From: Pteria penguin
Taxonomy: Eukaryota > Mollusca > Bivalvia > Pterioida > Pteriidae
Direction: 5' to 3'
DNA length: 64,000 nt
Assembly: GCA_035048485.1 (NCBI GenBank)
Contig: CM068580.1
Coordinates: 37,358,085 to 37,422,084 of the forward strand
The position numbers were made by a program, and so were the translations under genes. The notes below the pieces were generated by a model. It saw only the letters and a program-made list of their open reading frames with translations. It was not told the origin of the DNA and did no database searches. Each line of letters starts with the position of its first letter. The first letter of the stretch is position 1. Below are positions 22,101 through 31,735 of the stretch, in pieces.

Positions 22101-24643
22101 TTTAATTTTGGTTCTTTGTTTTGAATTAATAGGGGTAGGGCTTTGATACTTGACACATTGGTTCTTTATGACCAGAGCTCTCAAGTGATACCATAGCTTT
22201 TGACCTTGTAACCTTTACAGCTTTACCTTGTTTCAAATTTGCTTTGCAATCCGGTCATACTGTCTGTAAGTTTCTTGTCTTTCTATCAGCAGTGATCGGG
22301 AAGGCAAACTGGATCATCGGGACTATGACCCGTTTCCTCAGACTTCAATGGGCCATTTTCAATTTCTATGGACCCTCTTTCACTACAAAAGGGACATTCA
22401 GAAAATTCAATTTTTGTTAAGTTGTATTTTGTGTCATATTTATCAGATGTAACTATTGAGTAATTCAGGGGACAGGACAACAATAACAAATCTGTTCAAC
22501 AATGAAGGGAAATTCAGTTTGATTTAATTATACGTTTTTGTTATGAAATTCTGCAATGAGTTAACAGAATTGTGGTTGAGAAGTCCTTAATTTGCCATCA
22601 ATTCTGATTTTGAACAATTTCTCACAATTTGTGGGACTTAGTCTATTGCGAAATTTGGTAGCAATGATATTCTAAAGACCCAGCACCAACACTTCTATTT
22701 TAAGTAGAACCATGATCTTTCGGTGCCTGTAGCCTGTTTTAATAACAATCTTTGGTAAACGTAGTTGAACACGATGAAAATGCGTTTCACTGAAAATCAT
22801 AAGCGTAAACCCAATTTATGTGGCTTTTACTCTATAACGAATTAGAAATGCGTATGTCAGCTATGGCGAAATTTTGGCACTCGCTGTCATATGCTGTCGG
22901 GAGAACGTTACGCAAGTGTTTTGAGTTGGTCGTTGTATGCACTCGTACGTCGCAGCTCGTTCCGTACGTCGAGAAATCATGTGCATGCACAAAATTCTTG
23001 ATGTATGCATTGCATATATGATATATGGGTATCGTTGGCGTTTCCACTGCGAACTCGCACAAATGAGTAACATCCGCGTAGTGTACGCTTACCGCGCTGT
23101 CAACGCACAGACTGTATCCTAGTTGTGAGTTTTTATGCTTTAACCTTATAGTCTGAAATATCGGTAATTATATAAAAGTGTTATGAATGGATGTGGAAAA
23201 TAGTCATGGAACATACGCACAGCGTACGCATAATCATACAAAGAACGTACGCAAGTGATGCGCAGAGCGTACAATGTACGCCAGCAATTATACACAGACT
23301 TACGCGGATTTGGTCAAATTTTTACAATTTGATAACACGTACGTTGCATCAATTCATTATGGTGTGAAAGGGCGTTTACATGAAGTAGGAATACGTAGTT
23401 GATCTTGTAGATACCTGATTTACGGTTACGACTAACGTCTACGACTGTTAGTAAATCGGGCTACTGGTCCGGCTGTTTTTCAAGATCAGCTGATTGGGGA
23501 GTACATGCAACTTCACTAAAACGACCACTAGCGCTAATGTCAGATAAAGAGGCAATAACTGACGGGAAGCTAAACTATCTAAAGCGCTTTGGATAGGCTT
23601 TGGGGATCGTTTTCGGGAGCACCGCTAAGATCGTATCGCTGTAAATCATACGTCTTTATCAAACCAGATATTACGAAGACACTAATGTCAAAAACTGAAA
23701 ACGCACATCGCGGAACCAATATTCGCTGCTTCGAAATTTGAATGCGCAATAGGGCGCACGGAGTAAGTGTTTAATGCGCCATTTTCGATCTGTCACAGGG
23801 CGCGTGACCTTCCGATCCCTGTATCAGCTTATTGTGTAAGATTATATATAGAAAGGATATTTATGCAACAATACAATAAATCGAAATGTCTTCAACCCCA
23901 GCAATATAATAGACTTATATACAATCACAATTTAAGACAAGTCTAGTCAGTGCTTATGTAGCAATTTATGCTTGTCAAGAAGTACTAGGTTTCAGCTGGT
24001 TAATTTCTCTTTTTTTGAATGTGGAGCAGAAACTCCAGAGTTAGACTTGCTAAATATCTTTTTAATCATTCTAAGTCTGAGCAGCTTTGTAGGTGTATAA
24101 AACCTGGGGCCTGTTTTACTTCAAAATCGTAAAAAAGCTTGCGGCGCCAACGACCCGGGTTTGATTCCTGGATTGCGCCACTATGTTTTAGAGGTTGGTT
24201 ACCTCCTGCTTCCATGTCGCGATATAACTGAAAAATTGTTGAAAGCCACATAAAACACCAGTCAACCAATCAACCAACCAAAATCGTAAAAAAAAAATTC
24301 CTGATGTAACAAAAATTTTCCTTGGATTCTTTAAATCATTACCTAATTGTAAATGCATTTTTTTGCGAAAAACTAGTAGCAATAAACAAACCTTCAACAT
24401 TTGCAAGAATTTATGTTTTATGTATTGTAATATTACGACTTGTAAGTTCTTTTGTGAAATGGGTGCTTGGATGTATTACATGTATATGTATGAAATGTTG
24501 AGAGGGACTGAAGAGAGGTAGTCACCATCCTATTATCACATATGAGTTAAAAAACTCAAACATAAAATTTTGGTGCAATTTCAGGTCACCCAAGTCGCTC
24601 TCTGTGTCCTTTGTGTGGCACACATTTGAACATTTTTACAGTG
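13168..24643 (+). CDS. Tentative multi-exon gene, unrecognised, acidic N-terminus
   Basis: Four exon-like pieces. Exon 1 (13168-13186) starts ATG and encodes MDEHTQ, ending CAAG|gtaagg in phase 1. Exon 2 (17084-17289) starts with GG, which completes Gly in frame, and encodes an acidic stretch with a repeated ENECLV motif and ψKxE-like sites, ending GATGAG|gtatga in phase 0. A third piece (20192-20272) follows TTTCTAG in phase 0 and encodes EGFYFKLFWNNCPKELML before gtaaag. A fourth piece (24585-24643) follows AATTTCAG and could encode SLCPLCGTHLNIFTV, a CxxC pair as in zinc fingers, before gtgaga. Exons 1 to 3 are phase-consistent. Piece 4 needs a different phase, so an exon is missing or it belongs elsewhere. 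The N-terminal composition resembles animal zinc-finger proteins, but I recognise no family. It may be a decayed gene or alternative 5' exons of MYT1. Confidence 0.35.
14361..14495. repeat. Two tandem hairpin units, ATCGATAGATTTACACTT
   Basis: Two units of 60-76 bp. Each begins TGATC(A/G)ATCGATAGATTTA and then has CTAAAATGTA-type sequence. In the first unit the arms AATCGATAGATTTACA and TGTAAATCTATCGATT form a near-perfect inverted repeat. Confidence 0.8.
14621..14890 (+). mobile_element. tRNA-derived SINE, diverged
   Basis: Shows the same body blocks as the copy at 11013: TGTTCTGTCTTTTGGA, CACGTAAAAGATCCCGCACT, GTTGCAAAGGTGTAAA and CACCATATACATG, with tail ATAATCAATTCAAT. The B box is degraded (AGGTTTATTCC). 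Confidence 0.85.
15300..15782 (-). mobile_element. Partial inverted copy of the large repeat at 61076-62494
   Basis: Reverse complement of the left part of the 61076 element. It shares CCAAGTGGGCCTATATCGCT-like and CTCACCTGAGTACCTAGATG blocks, GACATATTTTCAACATTT, the CATCTTGCAGAGACAAAGC block and the TTTTGGTTCCCTTCCAAAAT block. Truncated and rearranged. Confidence 0.8.
15783..15893 (-). mobile_element. SINE head fragment, antisense
   Basis: Reverse complement of the tRNA-like head and first body block (CTTAGTGGATGAGATGCTCA, then GGCCCAGGTTCCATTCC and CTGTCTTTCATGTGAGACAG). It abuts the repeat ending at 15782. Confidence 0.75.
15995..16180 (+). other. Unassigned open frame, 62 codons
   Basis: Encodes a basic GGRKGGKRRE stretch and then MDALQQVDFVLENLNVIKEK, ending TAG. 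It has no flanking GT/AG structure and no family resemblance that I recognise. It may be chance or a remnant of a repeat. Confidence 0.2.
16300..16780. mobile_element. MITE with ~37-bp inverted repeats
   Basis: The left arm CTAAGGCCACACCAAATTAA...TTAGTTCTTCA pairs with the right arm TGAAGAACTAA...GATGTGGCCTAAG. The interior is AT-rich and non-coding. Confidence 0.8.
17084..17289 (+). CDS. Candidate exon 2 of unrecognised gene
   Basis: 206 nt bounded by GTTGTACAG and gtatga. Reads SGFEGMQDVPLDSIQMKTED..., with IENECLV and VENECLV repeated about 22 residues apart. Strongly acidic. The phase fits the 13168-13186 exon. Confidence 0.5.
17462..18036. mobile_element. piggyBac-like MITE (TTAA target)
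   Basis: Begins TTAA-AGGGACATAGTCCGA and ends TCGGACCATGCTCCT-TTAA. The ends are inverted copies with a TTAA target duplication. Inside, a 40-codon frame starts at ATG about 17682 (MVHMEEYEHDKSK... then QRPKKKRKSG). No transposase is present. Confidence 0.8.
18239..19429 (+). repeat. Large tandem-core element, unit ~180 bp, about six units
   Basis: Opens with a perfect 10-bp-stem hairpin TATACCCCCT...AGGGGGTATA (18239-18274), then a CCGTCTCTCTGTC run, then units built of CTTTAACCTTGACCATAACT, TTTGAACCAAAAGAG, TATTCATACTACACATGTA, TTGGTACCAAA and TTTTTGACCTTGTGACCTTG. It runs directly into repeat A copy 2. Confidence 0.9.
19430..20054 (+). repeat. Interspersed repeat A, copy 2
   Basis: Matches 32-655 almost throughout, for example GGAACGCAGAAAATACCTCC, TCGTGTATAAATAGT, GTAGCTGTGCCGTAAT and TAAAAATAGCCAGTTATTTA. 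It keeps the left-end palindrome in slightly altered form. Confidence 0.88.
20192..20272 (+). CDS. Candidate exon of unrecognised gene
   Basis: 81 nt, phase 0 to 0, between TGCATTTCTAG and gtaaag. Encodes EKVKKVSPEEGFYF and then KLFWNNCPKELML. It keeps the frame of the 17084-17289 exon. Support is only structural. Confidence 0.35.
20609..21445 (+). repeat. Tandem-core element, unit ~150 bp, five units
   Basis: Opens with hairpin ATGCCCCCCTTC-GAA-GAAGGAGGGGCAT (20609-20636), then a GTCCGTCTGTCGGTCGG run, then units containing CGCTCATTATCTC, GGAACCAATAAAGATATT, ATACAGATACATCT, AAGGATATCTAGGT and CCCCTTGGACTTAG. A diverged inverted copy is at 56690-57180. Confidence 0.88.
21650..21990 (+). mobile_element. 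SINE with a second partial body unit
   Basis: One SINE head and body (CTGGGTTCGACTCCTGA B box, GTCTTTCGGATGAGACAG, GCATCAGGCAGATG) is followed directly by a second, headless body (CTGCCTTTCAGATGAGACAG...TTGCAAGGGTATAAATTTCT). This suggests a tandem or nested insertion. Confidence 0.8.
22010..22260 (+). repeat. Tandem-core fragment, two degenerate units
   Basis: Two units containing TTGACCAGAACTTTCAAGT, CTTTTGACCTTATGACTTTG and TTTTAATTTTGGTT. Related to the array at 46095-46745. Confidence 0.65.
22818..23300. other. CpG-richer segment with many GTACG/ACGCA words
   Basis: Clearly richer in CpG than its surroundings. Contains repeated CGTACGTCG, GTACGCATAAT, GTACGCAAGT, GCGCAGAGCGTAC and GTACGCCAGC words. 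Short open frames on both strands overlap one another and resemble nothing. Possibly an unmethylated island or a recent insertion. Confidence 0.4.
23301..24060. other. Intergenic, nothing recognised
   Basis: Still CpG-rich to about 23830 (for example GGTTACGACTAACGTCTACG, CGCCATTTTCG), then AT-rich. No exon or known repeat was identified. Confidence 0.35.
24140..24288 (+). mobile_element. Second SINE family, copy 1
   Basis: B-box-like GGGTTTGATTCC, body GAGGTTGGTTACCTCCTGCT and TTCCATGTCGCGATATAACT, then GAAAAATTGTTGAAAGC and tail ACACCAGTCAACCAATCAACC. Related copies lie at 24806 and 25268. Confidence 0.8.
24585..24643 (+). CDS. Candidate exon with CPLC motif
   Basis: 59 nt between TGCAATTTCAG and gtgaga. 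In one frame it encodes HPSRSLCPLCGTHLNIFTV, with a CxxC pair. The phase does not follow directly from the exon at 20192, so linkage is unproved. Confidence 0.35.
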
Positions 24644-24805
24644 GTGAGAACATCAGATGTTCTAAAATGGTGTGATATTACAAGAATGACTTGATTTCAA
24701 ATAAAAAAAAAATTGTCAGCATCTACATGATCATCACACTGCCTATTGCAGTCTTTAGTACATTATCGACGGGTAGAATTATTCCGAAATTTAACTAAAT
24801 GTATA

Positions 24806-24975
24806 GGGAAAGGATTAGTGTAATGGTTAAGTGCTTGGCTTTTGACGCTGTCTATCTGGTTTTGATTTTCTGGTTGTGCCAGTATGTTTAAGAGGTTGGT
24901 TACCTCCTGCTTCCATGTCATCATGTAACTGAAAAATTGTTGAAAGCGACGTAAAACACCAATCAACCAACTAAC
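24806..24975 (+). mobile_element. Second SINE family, copy 2
   Basis: tRNA-like A box TTAGTGTAATGGTTAAGTGC, body GAGGTTGGTTACCTCCTGCT, then AAAATTGTTGAAAGCGACGT and tail ACACCAATCAACCAACTAAC. Confidence 0.85.
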
Positions 24976-25267
24976 AACCCAAATTTATATTTCACTTCTA
25001 TTTCATATTTAATCTGAATATACAGATACTTTCTGAAAATATATTTACACTTGAGAAATAGCTTAATTTACACCTCAATTAATTTACTTGATTAATCTTT
25101 GATATTGCAGTTATTTACTTCCAAAATATTGTTAACTTGTAAGCCAAATGTTGTTTAATTGCTGTACTGGAGCACACAAAGCAATTATATATTCATATTC
25201 AGTTGCATTTCGGAACTGACAAAATGCGTAACACAAATATTTTATGTTTTTGCTATATCTGGTGAAA

Positions 25268-25324
25268 GATATAACTGAAAAATTGTTGAAAGCGACATAA
25301 AACACCAATCAACCAACCAACCAA
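25268..25324 (+). mobile_element. Second SINE family, tail only
   Basis: Only the 3' end is present: ATAACTGAAAAATTGTTG, AAAGCGACATAAAACACC and AATCAACCAACCAACC. A 5'-truncated copy. Confidence 0.8.
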
Positions 25325-25629
25325 AATTCAAACTGGGATTTGGCTCCTGGGAAAGGGAAAAACAAACAGGGTAAAAAAAAGTCCATTTTTAAATGAACAG
25401 GTTAAAAAAAATCTTATCTTTTTGTTTTAATCAAGGAACTTTAGCAAATTATTTGGTGATGGTATATGAAAGGGTCCAACTTGAAGATGTGCATCTGGGT
25501 TTTAAACTTTGGTCTGATCCCATATGATAATGTCAACATATGGGCATATCATGCACCCATTTAGCAGTACCCTCCCCCTTTTTAGGCAGAATTTGTGTTT
25601 TGTAATTTGGGCCCATTCCTTTCTTCTTG

Positions 25630-25652
25630 CCCCCCCCCCCCCCCACACACAC
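25630..25652 (+). repeat. Poly-C tract followed by CA repeats
   Basis: Fifteen consecutive C residues and then ACACACACAC. Confidence 0.95.
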
Positions 25653-25989
25653 TTTGGCAATTTAAATATGATGGTACTTAATGTACTTAGAATTATTTTT
25701 ATAATGAATAACAGTAGATTCTTTGCTAAAATTGTGAAATTCATGACCCCTGTGTCAGAGGGTTAGGAATTAAACGAAGAATCATGCCTTTATACTCCTT
25801 TGCCATATATTGATTAATAATGTGCATAATTATGAAGAATTAAACATTTTCAACCAGAATTGTCAAATTCATAATTTATTGCTCTTAAGCCAGGAGTTCA
25901 GGCTCTAAGGTGGGGTATGTATAACTACATAGTGAAAATTTACTTTATCTGAAAAAGTTTTCTTTAATCTGGTGCTTTTTGAAAGCTAC

Positions 25990-26420
25990 CGCACTGGTTT
26001 TCATCAAGATTCTGGTCGTTGTCTAGACATTGCACTTAAAGGTTCTGGTTGTTGTCTAGACATTGCACTTAAAGGTTATAGTCGTTTGCATTGTTCTTCT
26101 AGGTTCTGGTCATTGTGTGGACATTGCTATCCTAGGTTTTAGTTATTATTTGTGCATTGCTGTTCTAGGTTCTGGTTGTTGTCTGGACATTGCTTTCCTA
26201 GGTTTTGGTCTTTGAGCATTGCTCTTTTAGGTTCTGGTCGTTGTCTGGACATTGCTTTCTTAGGTTTTGGTCGTTGTCTGGACTTTGCTTTCTTAGTTTT
26301 TGGTCGTTGTGTGGACATTGCTTTTTCATGTACCGGTCGTCTTGACATTACTCTCCAAGGTTTTGGTCTGGCCATTGACATTGCTATCATAGGTTCTGGT
26401 CATTCTTCGGCCATTTGTTA
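25990..26420. repeat. 33-bp minisatellite
   Basis: About a dozen diverged copies of a 33-bp unit of the form GGTTYTGGTCGTTGTCTGGA + CATTGCTTTCYTA. Since 33 is a multiple of three, frames stay open: the + strand reads FLGFGRCLDIA repeats and the - strand KKAMSRQRPKP repeats. Scattered GGTTTTGGTC words continue to about 26860. Confidence 0.9.
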
Positions 26421-26859
26421 AACAGCTTTTATAAGCGATGGTGGTACGCTGGTTAATGCTTTGAGAAGTTCTGGTCTTGAGTTTTATCACCGTTCCTTTC
26501 ATAGGTTTTCTCTAGTCATTTCTTTATGTTTTTCGGTCGTTTTTTCAACAAACTGTGTCGTAAGTATACTAGTCTTGCTTTCATAGGTCCGTAGCTTCTT
26601 TTTTGACCATTTCTAGCTGTTGTGGTCGTTCCTAGCTATAGCATTCATAGGTTTTGGTCCTTTGCTGATCATTGCTTTGGTAGATTTTGGTCGTTTTTAG
26701 CCTTTGTTTCCGTCGGTTCTGGTCGTTCGTCCATTGCTATTGTAGAGTTTGTTCGAATTGGTGTGGGAGGGTCAAAGCTCTCTGATTGTTGCTATTGTAG
26801 CCTTTGTCTCAGATTCTCTTGTCATCACCATGAGCTTGTAGGTTCTGGGTATTTGCAAT

Positions 26860-27545
26860 CGTTTATTATTATGGGGTTTTTTGTTTTGTTTTGTTTGTGT
26901 GTCAGTTTTTGAAGGATTCTATCAGCGTAGTATATGTGCAATGTACGACGTAAGACTAAATTCAGAAATATCAAGCCAGTGACTAACTAGTTAAGGACTA
27001 TTAACTGTTGTTTGTGTTTGTAATGATCTTGGATTGTATAGGCGACTTGGTTGACTTTATTAAGTTGTATTGTCTTCCATGATCGATAATCATCCTCAGC
27101 GCTTCCTGTTCAGTTAACAACACAGGTGATCTCCGGAATCTATAGGACACGACGTGTAATTGTCTTCAACCACCTATGTTATTCTATGCAAACTATAGCG
27201 GTATCCATGGTAACGTATCCAGGTAGTAACTCCAAAGGTGGATGTACATTTCCATAGGACATTGGTCTTTATAGTTCATACTTGTACGTTTGATTTTTTT
27301 TGATGTCACGAGACTTTAAGTAGCTTGTCGAAGTTGAACCTTGATAGTAGAGTATGAGTTTGCCTCGATTCATTTAGAACATAAAATGAGTTTAGTCCGA
27401 CTTTTTGATTAAGTCGTGGTAGAGGTGAAAGATATATATGGAAAATAATGATAATAATAATGTGCAAACACAGAATGTTGATGTATTTGTAATCATAGTC
27501 GAGACAGAGTTGTGTAATTAGTAATCAATTGGTAAATAATTATTA
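26860..27545. other. Intergenic, nothing recognised
   Basis: TTTTGTTTTG low-complexity sequence at 26875-26900, then mixed sequence without a recognisable exon or repeat family. Confidence 0.35.
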
Positions 27546-27546
27546 C

Positions 27547-27548
<2 letters not shown>

Positions 27549-27592
<44 letters not shown>
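27549..27592 (+). repeat. (TAA)n microsatellite
   Basis: About fourteen perfect ATA/TAA triplets. A C-rich low-complexity run follows at 27676-27692. Confidence 0.95.
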
Positions 27593-27741
27593 GCGATTTT
27601 AAACAAACCGAAAATGCATCTCCCCTTTCTGTCTTGGTTCTGAAAAGAGACAAATAGGTAAACAAATAAAGTAACCCCCCCCCACCCCCACCAACACTAC
27701 CAGCAGCAGCCATCAATGGAAATTACAGACGATTGTCGTAA

Positions 27742-28446
27742 TTTGTTTTTAAACGAAGTAGCAGAAGAACGTTTTATTTGTCACTAGCTAAAGAGCATTT
27801 CGTCACCGATTTAATTCCCAGTTTAGCCGTCGTCTTGTTAATCGCCTTTTACATCATACATGGCACACGAATTCCTCGTCAGATACAGCTGGACAACTTT
27901 GGGAGCAAATCGATCGAAACAAAGGTTGATATACATAGTGTCTCCTCGCACACGCCTGAAGCATTCGGATTAATTGTATTGACGTAGATTCACATCACTG
28001 AACTCTCAATGACAAACTTGCAGAAGTTTCACAAAGAGCAAAAATCGATAATTTTACAATTTTTGTTATTACTTGATGACATGTTTCTAGTTTACAGTAT
28101 CATTCTGTTCACGGTGTATGAAACAGAAGATGTACGATTAATGAGGAAATTGGGATATATACTATTGAATTTCGGTAACAATATTTGTGAAAATGTCCCC
28201 TTGGGTATACTGAAAATCTATAAAGATGCGTTTATTTTATTAAAAGTGGTTTGTTATTGTTGCTGGTATGACCCCTTCCGATTGATGTTAACCTTTTGGA
28301 CTGTTAACCGCTCCGTGTATATTTGTAAATTTTGTAGGAAGTACTGTTATAACTTCATCGACACCTATATTCCGTTAGGGGCTAACATCTGCTGTTTGTA
28401 TTCAATAAATCACAAGTTGATAATGGAGCTTCATTATAAATCCTAA
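27742..28446 (+). other. Open frame of about 235 codons with one in-frame TAG
   Basis: A single frame is open from 27742 to the stop at 28444-28446 apart from TAG at 27985-27987. It has hydrophobic stretches (SLAVVLLIAFYII; ILQFLLLLDDMFLVYSIILF) and a cysteine-rich part (CYCCWYD, CKFCRKYCYN). It has no splice structure and I recognise no family. It may be a decayed gene, or chance in AT-rich DNA. Confidence 0.2.
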
Positions 28447-28979
28447 CAAAACTTGAGCCGACCAATCAGATTCATTCTCGCAGGGACAAAAGCTTGGTTA
28501 GAGCTACCGATATTTGTGCTTATATTGTAACGGCGAAGATAATTAGCATATGATAATGACACGAGAATGAGTACGCATCTCTTTCATTAGTTGTGACAGT
28601 TCTTCTAATTAAAGTTATGGTACCAAAGGTAGGTTTTTGCTTCATACACTTAACATCAGTTACCGCTTGATCTTGCAAAGTTAAAGTTCTTTTATGTTAG
28701 AATTTTGAAAGTCTTTCTGTGGACGACTTTTGTCTTTAAGAGTTTGAACTTCGCTGATAATTTATTAATATATGCACAATCGTATTGATCAAACGCTACT
28801 TTTGATGTGTTCCTTGTTGCTTTGTTGATTAAAAAGTGACAAAACTGAGAAAAGTACACTAATTAAAGTTTGTAGCTCTGCTAACTGATGTACATGATTC
28901 TGTAGTTTGATCATTAAAAGGAATATTGGATTGAAAGGAGTGTCTTGTTGTACATCACCAAACTCCCAGAGATTTATGA

Positions 28980-29208
28980 TAATGAAGTTTCAGCAGCATC
29001 CAAGATGGCCGAGTGAAGCAAACTTGTTGAGTTGTATGTAATTCATCCAAAGTAGGAAAAGTGTTTCATTCGTCCTCGTGGGGGCTTACAGGAAAAAGAA
29101 ACTATATTTTAAAAACTCTGTATTCGTAGAACTCCGACGATACCGGCGCTGCAGGTGAAACGGTCAGTTTGAAGCTGAGGCGGAACGACGACACGAGTAG
29201 AAGGGAAG
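28980..29208 (+). promoter_or_regulatory. Probable MYT1 promoter and untranslated first exon
   Basis: Contains CAAGATGGCCG (29001-29011), a match to the YY1 core found just downstream of many animal transcription starts, then a CpG-richer stretch ending GGGAAG|gtaagt, a near-consensus donor at 29209. The only ATG in the YY1 site opens a three-codon upstream frame, ATG GCC GAG TGA (29005-29016). The next compatible acceptor is at 32024. The exact start site is unknown. Confidence 0.5.
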
Positions 29209-30160
29209 GTAAGTTACACATTGCTATTCGTATAAATTTTTCTTTGTGTTTAAAGTACTGCATAACGCAGTATTTATTTCTTGATTTAAATAATTATAAT
29301 GCTAAAGTGGAGGTTATATGAATGGAACGAATTTAACAAAAAGTACGAACACCCGTTCATTTCTTTTCAAACAATTAAATAAGTTGTTTACATACACACA
29401 AAGTTTGTATATTTTGAATTTGTGTTCGGCGGGCTTACACAGCTGTCGTCGAGACGTTTTCATGCGACAGGTGTTGTACAAGTCTCGGTAAACTTTACCA
29501 CAGAGGGTGCTCTTATTCATGTTGACATCTTTGTCTATTGTTCACTCCTGCGACAGTTTTAATGCACGCTTACTGTTCAGAAATGCCGTAAGCGTGTTTG
29601 TATTGAAAAGCGGTCCATGAAAACCAACTTAACTAAGATAACACTGTTCTTTGTTCCAGTATACTGCAATACATGTACATGTTTACAATGTATATGAAAT
29701 GAATTTGTACCAAAGTCGTATTAGATGTAAGAAAATAAAAATGCGTAAAATTTCGACAATTCTTCAAAGACAATGTTATGGTAACTAGTATCTTCCATGT
29801 GTTTTTTGCTACTTATTCAATTTCTGACATTATCGATTTCGGGAAACTTTTCAAAGAAAATCCGAGTTGGCAAGTGACATTATTGATTTTCCTCGCGAAT
29901 GCCTCGACGGCCTGCGGCAGCGAGTCACGTGATTTTTCTCCAAGACTATTTCGTGTATGTTGCGGAATGCGATAAAGTGGTAACGTACGAGTTACGGTCC
30001 TTATATTTATTTAACTTCATTTACGTACACAGTTTGACTAAAAGTGAGCAATAAATGAAATTTAAAGAGACATAGACCAGAGTACATCTGTAAACGTTTC
30101 ATTATAGATTTATGTCCATATAGTTTTGGAAATAAAGATAAAATAGATCTTAATCTCAAT

Positions 30161-30201
30161 CAGAGACATATATACACATATATGCTGTATATATGTCTCT
30201 G
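30161..30201. repeat. Small palindrome
   Basis: CAGAGACATATAT...ATATATGTCTCTG inverted repeat with a short loop. Confidence 0.75.
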
Positions 30202-31194
30202 TCTCAATATATAATCTCAGCGATTTTTAGGGCTACTGGAATAAGTAGGGGTGGGGTCGGGTGTGGTTCCCAGCTCTGTAGTATTTCATGTAGCTTACCC
30301 CTCTTAACTAATTATTCATTTTTATAACAGAAAAACTGATGTTGTCCCTTTTCATAACTTACACAAATGTACAAAATAACAAGCAGGCCACCTCTTTGGA
30401 GGCCATCTTCTCATGTGATAAACATTTGTATCACAACATAATCGAGACAACTGACGTGTTATTACACAATTCAGAATTTATGAAAAACGATTCATTATGA
30501 CAAAGAATGAAATAGAATAATATTGTGAATTAATGTTATCAGAACAAACAGATTTAATCAGTCCTTATTTCAAGGTAAAACCCGGTATAAATACTATAAA
30601 GGAAGACTAGGTTGGGTACTATTCCCATAAAGTTTTGTTGTTATTTTTCTACATCAGATACTGCACACAAATTTCGCCAGATTTTATCTAGAATAATATT
30701 AATCCCCTTGTACAGGGGTATAGACAATCTTGACTACATCTTGTTAAGGTTTGACTACAATATACTGGGTGAGGTTAGGGACCACAGCCATAGACAGTTC
30801 TTGTCACATCTCCAGAAATACCGTACAAACTTGATCTTGATGAAACTTTCTTCACTTGATATGAATAGATTTATTTCAGGACTATATATTTTGATAACTG
30901 GAAGTTTCATATATGCATTGTGTTAAGAATTTAAGAGAGAAGAATTTTGTTTGCCAATGAAACAAGCATTATATTAAAATGTTTATTATGCCCTGCTTAA
31001 TAAATAGTGATTGAAATGTCTGTCTCTAGTGTCCTTCTATCTCTTTTTCCCACTTTGCATTTACCTTGTTTGTATGGAGAGCAGATTGATCAGTCGGTAT
31101 TACACAGAACTTTAAATCTGAGGTCTCTTATTTGGTTCCATCTATGGACTTGGGATTGTTTTAAGGTGACGTATCAACTTCTGCCTCCCTATCT

Positions 31195-31300
31195 GTCCTT
31201 AGGATGAGACGGTATAAACCCAGACTTTCTGTCACGGTATAAATCGCGGCCTGATGTCATAGTATGCATTGGCATGTAAAACATCTCTCACTGATACAAA
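31195..31300 (+). mobile_element. SINE body fragment
   Basis: Shows TGTCCTTAGGATGAGACGGT, a duplicated GTCACGGTATAAA and TGTAAAACATCTCTCACTG blocks of the first SINE family. Head and tail are lost. Confidence 0.6.
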
Positions 31301-31619
31301 TGGGTCCATAGCAGAGATAAAAAATGAAGCAATGCAACATGCAGATGCTGCCATTGTATATCTTACAAGTGCAATAATCTTGGAATGTTTTAAAACAATA
31401 ATAAAAAACAAAACAGAAAAAGCCCCAAATTTATATAGAAACTGTAGAAGATATTTTCATACCACTTTGTACACATGTAGTATGTACATCGTTGTACAAG
31501 TATGAACTTTTCAACTATACCAGAATTTTGCAAATGTATGTCTGACTTTGATCTCGTATATCCTGATTTTGTGTTTTGTTCAATCCCTTGAAAATCTGGG
31601 GCAAACTGTACAGTTGTTA

Positions 31620-31735
31620 AGACTGTTTAGCTGGCTGTGCAGGCAGTCTAAGTTTAAGGTTCTGTGTTGCACCATGTAGTTAAAGAGATTGGTCACCTTC
31701 TCTTTCATGTTGTACTGTAATAGAAAAATATTTCC
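31620..31735 (+). mobile_element. Second SINE family, degraded copy
   Basis: TTAAAGAGATTGGTCACCTT then CTCTTTCATGTTGTACTGTA correspond to the GAGGTTGGTTACCTCCTGCT body. The tail is lost. Confidence 0.5.

Noticed and set aside
22286..22489. - strand open frame with two CxxC-like cysteines (ECPFCSE)
   Set aside because: No splice structure or continuing fingers. It lies between repeat fragments and is likely chance.
22832..23122. Four overlapping short open frames on both strands
   Set aside because: Result of local GC-rich composition with few stop codons. None resembles a protein.
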